This document shows positions 1-5,445 of a stretch of DNA of 6,881 nt, piece after piece. How positions within the stretch are numbered: the first letter of the stretch is position 1; every line of letters starts with the position of its first letter. The notes beneath the pieces are model-generated. The model was not told the DNA's origin and did not search any database. It was given only the letters and a program-made list of their open reading frames with translations. Source of the DNA: JBBKWJ01 sp037968895 (GTDB taxonomy: Bacteria > Actinomycetota > Acidimicrobiia > Acidimicrobiales > SZUA-35); contig JBBKWJ010000082.1 in NCBI GenBank assembly GCA_037968895.1, positions 1 to 6,881 of the forward strand, given 5' to 3'. The translations under genes were made by a program, and so were the position numbers.

Positions 1-46
1 TGGCTGGGCCACAGTTCGAAACGAGTGAGCTGCGACCCTCCCCATT

Positions 47-76
47 TTGACGCCGAGCCGCGACGGCTCCTAGAAC
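47..76 (+). promoter_or_regulatory. Candidate sigma70-type promoter of the monooxygenase gene
   Basis: TTGACG at 47-52 matches the -35 consensus at five of six positions. After an 18-bp spacer, TAGAAC at 71-76 matches the -10 consensus at four of six. Transcription would start near position 83, giving a leader of about 50 nt that contains the ribosome binding site AGGAGAG at 117-123. This is a pattern match only. The rest of 1-131 shows no gene I can support. Confidence 0.4.
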
Positions 77-131
77 TCTGTTGGCCTGTTCTGGGGGCCG
101 ATCGGTCTGAATTCGTAGGAGAGTTTGCAAG

Positions 132-1781
132 ATGAGTACGCAAGATCTAGCTCAAGAGTCTGAAATAGCAGGCGAGCAGCGGGAGTTCGACGTCATCGTT
201 ATTGGTGCTGGTGTGTCGGGCATCTATCAGATCAAGCGTCTGACTGACCTCGGCATCAACGCGATTGCGTTGGAAGGCGACGACGACCTCGGCGGTACCT
301 GGTACCGCAACCGCTACCCGGGTGCCCGGTTCGATTCCGAGAGCTACACCTACGGCTACTCATTCTCGCGTGAGCTCCTCGACGAATGGCACTGGCATGA
401 GCTTTTCTCAGCTCAGCCGGAGAACCTCCGTTACCTGAACCACGTGGCCGACAAGTTCGATCTTCGCCGGCATATGCGGTTCGACTCTCGGGTCAAGGCA
501 ATGACGTGGGACGAAGACTCTCGGACCTGGTCCATAGATCTGCAAACTGGCGAGACATTCACGACCAAGTTTGTGATCACAAGTCTTGGCCCGCTGTCGA
601 TGCCGACGATGCCACGCTACGACGGCATGGACGAATTCAAAGGCGAGTCGTTCCACACCTACTGGTGGCCGAAGGAGTCGGTCTCGCTCGAAGGGAAGCG
701 CGTTGGCATTATTGGCACTGGGGCGACCGGCATCCAGGTAATTGCCGAGATAGCGGACAAGGTTGGCGAGCTGACAGTGTTCCAACGGCGTCCTAACTGG
801 AGCACGCCACTCAACAACGCACCAATCTCCGACGAAGAGATGGCGTCGATTCGCGAAAGTTACGACGAGATCTTTGCGGCATGTGATGACTCTGCTGGCG
901 GCTTTGTGCACAAGGCGCTTCGTGGGTTCTGGGAAGCGACACCGGAGGAGAGGCGCACGCTTTGGGACGACCTATACACCCAGCCTGGGTTCGCGTTCCT
1001 TGCCGCCAACTATGCCGACATCTTTTTCGACGAGAAGGCGAACGACGAGATTTCTGGCTATGTGGCTGACAGAATTCGTGGCCGTGTTAATGATCCAGAA
1101 GTGGCAGAGAAGCTCATCCCGAGAGACCATGGCTTTGGGCTACAGCGGTTGCCGCTTGAGACAAAATACTTCGAGGCCTATAACCGTGACAACGTGAGAT
1201 TGGTCGACGTGACGGCGACCCCAATTGACAGAATCACGGCTGATGGTATTGCGACCGCTGAGGAACAATACGATCTTGATCTGATCATCTTCGCCACTGG
1301 CTTCGATGCCATCACTGGAGGCTATGACCGGATTGAGATCAAGGGCGTTGACGGCCAGATGCTGGCTGACAAGTGGCGAGATAGTCCAAGCACCTACCTT
1401 GGCGTCTTCTCGCACGGATACCCGAACATGTTCATGGTTGCCGGTCCGCAATGTGTGTCTGGCTCGACGAACTTTCCCCGCGCCATCGAGACCGGGGTTG
1501 ACTGGCTGACCGAACTGATGGAGCATGTGTTGGCGGAGGGAGCCACCCGCGTCGAAGCGACGGCTGAGGCGGAGGAGGCATGGGTAGCCGAAGTGAAAGT
1601 CTCGTATGACCGCTTGCTGCTGCGGACGAGCAAGGGTTGGTTCACTGGCTACAACTCAAACGTCGCTGGCCATTCCGAAGGCATCATCCGGTATCAGGCG
1701 TATTTCGGCGGGGCGCCTCAATATGCGAAGAAAGTCGAACAAGTAGCGGCCTCCGGGTACGAAGGCATCGAACTCACCTGA
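132..1781 (+). CDS. Baeyer-Villiger flavin monooxygenase (class B, FAD/NADPH)
   Basis: This 549-residue protein should be a soluble class B flavoprotein monooxygenase that uses FAD, NADPH and O2 to insert oxygen next to a ketone, giving an ester or lactone. Visible motifs are an N-terminal FAD dinucleotide fold GAGVSG (25-30), the second family motif GGTWYRNRYPGARFD (54-68), the diagnostic fingerprint FKGESFHTYWWP (169-180, matching FxGxxxHxxxWP with H175), a second dinucleotide fold GTGATG (195-200) for NADPH, and ATG at 388-390. The length and the C-terminal YEGIELT ending resemble phenylacetone monooxygenase from memory. The catalytic arginine seems to be R339 (LQR), but the preceding lysine usual in the family is Q338. 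The start is supported by AGGAGAG eight bases upstream. Substrate cannot be read from the sequence; cyclic, aryl or steroid ketones are all possible. The gene ends two bases from the convergent selenoprotein gene, with no terminator between them. Confidence 0.93.
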   Translation: MSTQDLAQESEIAGEQREFDVIVIGAGVSGIYQIKRLTDLGINAIALEGDDDLGGTWYRNRYPGARFDSESYTYGYSFSRELLDEWHWHELFSAQPENLRYLNHVADKFDLRRHMRFDSRVKAMTWDEDSRTWSIDLQTGETFTTKFVITSLGPLSMPTMPRYDGMDEFKGESFHTYWWPKESVSLEGKRVGIIGTGATGIQVIAEIADKVGELTVFQRRPNWSTPLNNAPISDEEMASIRESYDEIFAACDDSAGGFVHKALRGFWEATPEERRTLWDDLYTQPGFAFLAANYADIFFDEKANDEISGYVADRIRGRVNDPEVAEKLIPRDHGFGLQRLPLETKYFEAYNRDNVRLVDVTATPIDRITADGIATAEEQYDLDLIIFATGFDAITGGYDRIEIKGVDGQMLADKWRDSPSTYLGVFSHGYPNMFMVAGPQCVSGSTNFPRAIETGVDWLTELMEHVLAEGATRVEATAEAEEAWVAEVKVSYDRLLLRTSKGWFTGYNSNVAGHSEGIIRYQAYFGGAPQYAKKVEQVAASGYEGIELT

Positions 1782-1783
1782 AG

Positions 1784-2044
1784 CTAGGTTTCGTATCGTT
1801 GCGCCCCTGGTGGCAGAATCTGCTCGAGTTTTTCGAGCGCTTCACCCTCGTTGGGAAAGCGGCCAGTCTCGTGTTTCGAGAATATGAGCTGGTCGTCGAC
1901 GTGTATGTCGAAGACGCCTTTGCTGCCCGTGACGAGCTTGAACTCACTCATGAGGTGTTGGTAGTTGGAGAGCAATTCTTGGGTCACGCGCACGGCGTGA
2001 TCGGAATAGTCTCAGGGCACGCAGTATTTGATGCTGATGATCAT
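1784..2044 (-). CDS. SelW/Rdx-family selenoprotein with in-frame UGA (CxxU)
   Basis: Reading through an in-frame UGA gives an 86-residue protein beginning MIISIKYCVP-U-DYSDHAV, with C8 and selenocysteine U11 forming the CxxU redox motif after the first strand. The remainder fits the SelW/SelT/SelH (Rdx) thioredoxin-like family: a helix with QELL, then TGSKGVFDI (39-47), a DDQLIFSK strand (50-57) and GRFP (61-64). Family members are thiol or selenol oxidoreductases of about 80-100 residues; physiological partners are mostly unknown. The ATG is preceded by AGAGG six bases upstream, so translation starts before the UGA rather than at the downstream GTG (1993). A SECIS-like hairpin lies just after the UGA. 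Ending at the UGA would leave a useless 10-residue peptide. The gene starts 33 nt after the pckG stop and is probably in its transcript. A point mutation of a Cys codon (TGC or TGT to TGA) is the main alternative; the hairpin argues against it. Confidence 0.87.
1984..2000 (-). promoter_or_regulatory. Bacterial SECIS-like stem-loop downstream of the UGA
   Basis: In the mRNA, UCACGC and GCGUGA form a perfect 6-bp stem around the 5-nt loop CGUGC. Counting the U of UGA as 1, the stem arms occupy 15-20 and 26-31 and the loop 21-25. Seventeen nucleotides separate the UGA from the loop, and the loop has a G as its second base followed by U. This matches what is known of bacterial SECIS elements, which are located inside the coding region close after the UGA with a G (often GU) in the apical loop that SelB binds. 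The hairpin also encodes residues of the first helix, so it is read from sequence geometry and not proven as RNA structure. Confidence 0.75.
2012..2014 (-). other. UGA codon read as selenocysteine (Sec11)
   Basis: On the minus strand the codons read TAC TGC GTG CCC TGA GAC TAT, giving Y-C-V-P-U-D-Y. The TGA falls exactly at the second redox position of the CxxC/CxxU motif of the Rdx family, with family-like sequence in the same frame on both sides. Decoding as Sec requires selA, selB, selC and selD elsewhere in the genome, which this window cannot show. Confidence 0.85.
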
Positions 2045-2077
2045 TCCCGTCCTCTACTAAGTTGCGTGCCGCCAACT

Positions 2078-3940
2078 CTATGTGAGGTCAGGGTTCATCG
2101 CCCAATGCTCCGGGGCTCGCCATAGTGACGAGGAGATGAGATCCTTCATCGCATGGAACTCGTTTGGGAGTCGGTCGTGGAGCTTGATGAAGAGTGCCTC
2201 GTGCTCGAGTAGCTCGGCATCCCAGTCGGACCGGTCGATTGACATACAGGTATTGAAATCGTCCTCAGTGAAGCTGGTGAGCCCATCCCAATCAAGGTCT
2301 TCGTAGCGTGGCATCCAACCGATTGGGCTTTCGAGGCCAGGCGCCTCGCCGTGAGCCCGCCGCACGATCCATTCGAGGACACGAACGTTGTCGCCGAATC
2401 CGGGCCAAGCGAACGATCCGTCTTCGTCTCGGCGGAACCAGTTGACGGCGAAGATGCGTGGTGGGCTTTTGAGCTTTCGCCCAAATGCGAGCCAGTGGTT
2501 GAAATAGTCGCCCATGTGATAGCCAGCAAATGGGACCATTGCGAATGGATCGCGACGGACGACACCTTGCTCGCCGAACGCAGCGGCTGTTGTCTCTGAC
2601 CCCATCGTCGAGGCCATGTAGACGCCGAACGCCCAGTTGAATGATTGCACCACGAGTGGCATTGTGCCTGAGCGCCTGCCGCCGACGATGAATGCCTCGA
2701 TCAACACACCATTAGGGTCGTCCCATGCTTCATCGAGGACCGGGTTCTGCTCTGCCGGCACCGTGAACCGGGAGTTGGGGTGCGCCGCCTTCTTGTCGCT
2801 CTCGGGGGTCCATTCGTTGCCCTGCCAGTCGATTGCGTGAGCAGGTGGTGGCCCGTCCATTCCCTCCCACCAGACGTCACCCTCGTCAGTTAACGCCACG
2901 TTGGTGAAGATGGTGTTCGAGGCAATGCTGGCAACGGCTGACGGATTCGTTGCGGCCGACGTTCCGGGAGCAACGCCGAAGTAACCAGATTCAGGATTGA
3001 TCGCTCGCAGGGTCCCGTCCTCGGCAGGCTTGATCCACGCAATATCGTCGCCAACCGTCGTGATCTTCCAGCCCTTTGCCTTCAGTTCTTCAGGCGGTTC
3101 GACCATCGCAAAGTTTGTCTTGCCGCATTGGCTGGGGAACGCAGCTGCGACGTATGTCTTGGTGCCATCGGGTTGGGTGACTCCCATGATGAGCATGTGC
3201 TCGGCGAGCCAGCCCTCGTCCCTTCCCATGGTCGATGCGATCCGCAACGCGAGGCACTTCTTTCCAAGAAGAGCGTTGCCGCCGTAGCCGCTGCCGTAGC
3301 TCCAAATCGAACGAGTCTCGGGGAAATGAACGATGTATTTAGTCTCGGCGTCGCATGGCCACGGCACATCGGTGGCGCCTGGTTCTAGAGGGGCTCCGAC
3401 GGAGTGCATGCAGGGGATGAACTCCCCGTCTGGGCCGAGAACATCGAGAACCGGCGAACCCATACGGGTCATCATTCTCATGTTGACCACAACGTAGGGC
3501 GAGTCGGTGATCTCAATGCCGATCTGGGCGATGTCTGATCCGAGCGGGCCCATGCTGAAGGGGATCACGTACATGGTGCGGCCGCGCATTGAGCCGCCGA
3601 AGAGCTCCTGCAGCTTCGGCAACATCTCGGCTGGATCCATCCAGTTGTTTGTTGGTCCTGCATCAATCGAATTACGACTGCAGATGTAGGTTCGGTCTTC
3701 GACGCGAGCCACATCCGAGGGGTCGCTGCGAGCCAAGAAGCTCCCTGGCCGAAGCTCTTCGTTCAAACGGATGAAGGTGCCAGCTTCAACGAGCTCACCA
3801 CAAAGGTTGTCGTACTCTTCGATGGTCCCGTCGCACCAATGCACAGACTCGGGCTCGCACAATTCCGTCATTTCTTCGACCCATTTGACGAGCTTGGCGT
3901 GCTCGATGGGCTGGCCGTTGTCGAATGCGGCGATGGACAT
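2078..3940 (-). CDS. pckG: Phosphoenolpyruvate carboxykinase (GTP)
   Basis: This 620-residue cytosolic enzyme interconverts oxaloacetate plus GTP with phosphoenolpyruvate plus CO2 and GDP, the entry step of gluconeogenesis from TCA intermediates. It is the GTP class found in Actinobacteria and animals, of standard length. Landmarks are YVIPFSMGPLGSDIAQIGIE (124-143), the GKKCLALRIA segment (226-235) with a metal-binding lysine, AEHMLIMGV (246-254) with metal-ligand His248, the P-loop FPSQCGKTN (268-276) with the hyper-reactive Cys272, VGDDIAWIKP (296-305) with the kinase-2 aspartates, RRDPFAMVPF (462-471), and NWFRRDEDGSFAWPGFGDN (500-518), whose aromatics bind guanine. An open frame continues 31 codons further upstream, but GGAGG nine bases before the ATG at 3940 fixes the start here. 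It lies between the PRMT-like gene (119-bp gap upstream) and the selenoprotein gene (33 nt downstream). No key residue is missing. Confidence 0.97.
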   Translation of the reverse strand: MSIAAFDNGQPIEHAKLVKWVEEMTELCEPESVHWCDGTIEEYDNLCGELVEAGTFIRLNEELRPGSFLARSDPSDVARVEDRTYICSRNSIDAGPTNNWMDPAEMLPKLQELFGGSMRGRTMYVIPFSMGPLGSDIAQIGIEITDSPYVVVNMRMMTRMGSPVLDVLGPDGEFIPCMHSVGAPLEPGATDVPWPCDAETKYIVHFPETRSIWSYGSGYGGNALLGKKCLALRIASTMGRDEGWLAEHMLIMGVTQPDGTKTYVAAAFPSQCGKTNFAMVEPPEELKAKGWKITTVGDDIAWIKPAEDGTLRAINPESGYFGVAPGTSAATNPSAVASIASNTIFTNVALTDEGDVWWEGMDGPPPAHAIDWQGNEWTPESDKKAAHPNSRFTVPAEQNPVLDEAWDDPNGVLIEAFIVGGRRSGTMPLVVQSFNWAFGVYMASTMGSETTAAAFGEQGVVRRDPFAMVPFAGYHMGDYFNHWLAFGRKLKSPPRIFAVNWFRRDEDGSFAWPGFGDNVRVLEWIVRRAHGEAPGLESPIGWMPRYEDLDWDGLTSFTEDDFNTCMSIDRSDWDAELLEHEALFIKLHDRLPNEFHAMKDLISSSLWRAPEHWAMNPDLT

Positions 3941-3949
3941 GTAGCTGTT

Positions 3950-3954
3950 CCTCC
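3950..3954 (-). promoter_or_regulatory. Shine-Dalgarno site that decides the pckG start
   Basis: GGAGG (within TGGAGGAA) lies nine bases upstream of the ATG at 3940 on the minus strand. It is the strongest ribosome binding site in the window. The in-frame ATG at 4033 has no comparable site, and the residues it would add (MALPATSLSDHR...) do not resemble the family. Confidence 0.85.
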
Positions 3955-3966
3955 AGGATGATGATC

Positions 3967-3982
3967 GGCTGTCTACACAGCC
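3967..3982 (-). promoter_or_regulatory. Perfect inverted repeat in the pckG leader
   Basis: GGCTGT and ACAGCC are perfect 6-bp arms around a 4-base GTAG loop (minus-strand reading). The stem can be extended by one T-G pair. It sits 27-42 bases upstream of the pckG ATG, beyond the ribosome binding site. No U-run follows, so it is not a factor-independent terminator. It could be a repressor operator or an mRNA leader hairpin. I found no convincing -35/-10 pair in 3941-4059. Confidence 0.35.
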
Positions 3983-4059
3983 AACCCGATCGAAAGAACG
4001 ATGATCCGAAAGTGACGTAGCTGGAAGGGCCAAAGGACCCGGCGCAAAGGTCGTTGCCT

Positions 4060-5079
4060 CTAGAGAACCTCTATGCCCCAGGTCGATGGCTCGACCAGTT
4101 CGTCCATATGCAGATGCAGGCGCAACTTCTCACCAGCGTGAACCTCGCGATCGAGACGAAACATTCGGTTGCCCCAACTCGTGACTGCCTCTACCGGCGA
4201 GGTAGTCAGGACGGTCTGTTCGTCAAACAGTGCCTCAAACCAGATGCACACTCCGTCGATGATCATGTCGGCGGCGGCGTGACGCTCGATGACATAGCTG
4301 GTTGGAAGCGATCCAATGCTCTCAACGGTGTTCAGGTCAAACTCGAGGACTGGGTGGGGTTCGCCAATAAGCGCTTCAACAGATCCAGGGCGAGCCCAGT
4401 ATTGGTCACTTCGACCAGAGTCGAACCGAGCCGCCGCCGGTGACCGTTCGAGACTACTGAGGTCGATGCCGTCGGGCAGCTCAATGTTCCAAAGGCGGCG
4501 AACTCGCATCGACTCGTGCATCGACACCGGCTCGGCGAAGAGTCTGAACTTGGCGGGAAGGATCCGACCGCCAGGGGCGAGGACGCGGTTGCGAAGGTCG
4601 AGCAGATTCTCGAGCATGTTCTCGTTGAACAACTCGTCGCCCATTTGCTCGTGCAACACGACGTCAATCGGTTCTGGGGGAGTGAACTCACGGCTGTTGG
4701 CTTGAACGAACTCGATGTTAGTGATGCCGTTTGCGTGAGCAATCTCGAGAGCGACATCGACGAAGTCAGAATGCTCGACCGCGTACACCTTCTTGGCGCC
4801 TGCTTTGCTTGCCATCATCGCGAGCAAGCCAGTGCCAGTGCCGAGATCAAGCACCACATCGCCCCGCTTCACGTTGCGATGAATACCTCGGTGGTATGCG
4901 TCGACCCGAACAGAGTCGCTGAGCATCTCTTCGTGCTCTGATAGGCCGGCAAAGTTGTTCTCGTTCTCTAGGTCGTAGAGGACACTCATTAGCCGCTTGT
5001 TTGAAGCCAGCTTTGCGGCACCGCGCCCAAGCGTCGACCGGATGGCCTTTGTCATGGCGTAGCGGGCTCGATTGCTCAT
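4060..5079 (-). CDS. PRMT-like class I SAM-dependent methyltransferase
   Basis: This 339-residue protein has the Rossmann methyltransferase core plus a C-terminal beta-barrel-like half laid out as in protein arginine N-methyltransferases. In order: EHEEMLSDSVR (48-58), matching the HEEMLKDEVR helix of PRMT1; SAM motif VLDLGTGTG (76-84); acidic E102 ending strand 2; the double-E loop HEQMGDELFNE with E144 and E153 at the exact nine-residue spacing; NRVLAPGGRILP (164-175); and TSPVEAVTSW (293-302), which aligns with the PRMT THW loop but reads TSW. The aromatic YFxxY helix is not evident. The substrate is unknown; arginine in a protein is plausible but unproven. The ATG at 5079 is 10 nt past the DUF971 stop, so translation may be coupled. 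No Shine-Dalgarno is visible (the upstream bases are pyrimidine-rich), and an in-frame ATG at 5055 is an alternative. Longer frames to 5343 only overlap the neighbouring gene. Confidence 0.88.
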   Translation of the reverse strand: MSNRARYAMTKAIRSTLGRGAAKLASNKRLMSVLYDLENENNFAGLSEHEEMLSDSVRVDAYHRGIHRNVKRGDVVLDLGTGTGLLAMMASKAGAKKVYAVEHSDFVDVALEIAHANGITNIEFVQANSREFTPPEPIDVVLHEQMGDELFNENMLENLLDLRNRVLAPGGRILPAKFRLFAEPVSMHESMRVRRLWNIELPDGIDLSSLERSPAAARFDSGRSDQYWARPGSVEALIGEPHPVLEFDLNTVESIGSLPTSYVIERHAAADMIIDGVCIWFEALFDEQTVLTTSPVEAVTSWGNRMFRLDREVHAGEKLRLHLHMDELVEPSTWGIEVL

Positions 5080-5089
5080 GGGAGGAAGG

Positions 5090-5419
5090 CTACAGGTCGA
5101 GCTCGGCCCGACGTTCGGACCACCGACGGACCAGTTCGAATGAGTAGATTCCGGTGGAGTGGCCGTCATTCCACGTGACCGCCAAGCCCCAGGCGCCGTG
5201 GAGTTCGGCATCGGCGATCGAGAGAGGCACCGAGCTTTCAGTCCACACCGGCTGGCCTTTGTCGAGCTTCGATTTGCACTCAGCGCAAGGACAACCAAGA
5301 CGAAGGGTTTTGAGATCAAAGTAGTCCCGGTGTCCGTCGCCAAAAACGATCGCGACCCCTTCGTCTCGTTTGACGGTGATATCAGCGGCCTGGAATCGAT
5401 CGTTCACGTTGGTCAGCAT
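5090..5419 (-). CDS. DUF971 / GBBH-like N-terminal domain protein, zinc-binding
   Basis: This 109-residue protein is a stand-alone copy of the small domain found at the N terminus of gamma-butyrobetaine hydroxylase. The core LRLGCPCAEC (39-48) gives Cys43, Cys45 and Cys48, and VTWNDGHSTGIYSFELVRRW (81-100) supplies His87. This C-x-C-x2-C...H set matches the zinc site of human BBOX1. The hydroxylase catalytic domain is absent, so no hydroxylase activity is expected. Related stand-alone domains are widespread in bacteria with no settled function, and some are linked to iron-sulfur carrier proteins. The ATG at 5419 is chosen because the upstream extension (from 5512) runs into the divergent M14-like gene and does not resemble the family. 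No Shine-Dalgarno is visible, which suggests a leaderless or nearly leaderless mRNA. It is probably cotranscribed with the PRMT-like gene. Confidence 0.9.
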   Translation of the reverse strand: MLTNVNDRFQAADITVKRDEGVAIVFGDGHRDYFDLKTLRLGCPCAECKSKLDKGQPVWTESSVPLSIADAELHGAWGLAVTWNDGHSTGIYSFELVRRWSERRAELDL

Positions 5420-5445
5420 GCCGCGGCAAAACCTAGAATGCAGCG
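5420..5445. promoter_or_regulatory. 26-bp divergent promoter region with back-to-back -10 boxes
   Basis: Only 26 bp separate the two divergent start codons. On the plus strand TAGAAT (5434-5439) lies six bases before the ATG of the M14-like gene, which would put the transcription start on or next to the start codon. On the minus strand TAGGTT (5435-5430) lies ten bases before the ATG of the DUF971 gene. Both fit TAnnnT, and they overlap at the shared TA within CTAG. Neither gene has a Shine-Dalgarno site. Leaderless transcription, common in Actinobacteria, explains this best. The -35 regions would lie inside the opposite genes. Confidence 0.5.

Noticed and set aside
1..45. Possible divergent gene start on the minus strand (ATG at 45, MGRVAAHSFR...).
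   Set aside because: Only 15 codons fall within the window, and no ribosome binding site is seen.
1..135. Frame 1 is open from the window edge to a TGA overlapping the monooxygenase ATG (ATGA), as if an upstream gene ended there.
   Set aside because: 44 open codons are not unusual by chance at this GC content, the translation resembles nothing I know, third-position bias is weak, and a plausible promoter lies inside it.
1784..1993. A 69-residue protein beginning at the GTG at 1993.
   Set aside because: It lacks a ribosome binding site and the redox motif. The ATG at 2044 with selenocysteine read-through explains the locus better.
2045..2077. AGTTG...CAACT hairpin between pckG and the selenoprotein gene.
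   Set aside because: A five-pair stem with an eight-base loop and no U-run does not support a terminator.
1637..2125. Plus-strand 162-residue open frame across the convergent junction.
   Set aside because: It is antisense to the selenoprotein gene over most of its length and has no recognisable motif or start site.
3941..4033. 31-residue N-terminal extension of PEP carboxykinase to the ATG at 4033.
   Set aside because: The extension does not resemble the family, and the strong GGAGG belongs to the ATG at 3940.
4027..4040. GGGTCC-TTT-GGCCC hairpin (minus strand) after the PRMT-like gene, as a terminator.
   Set aside because: The stem is only about five pairs including one G-U, and just two T residues follow. 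It is too weak to call.
5080..5343. 88-residue upstream extension of the methyltransferase frame.
   Set aside because: It lies in another frame of the DUF971 gene on the same strand and has a Ser/Pro/Arg-rich shadow composition.
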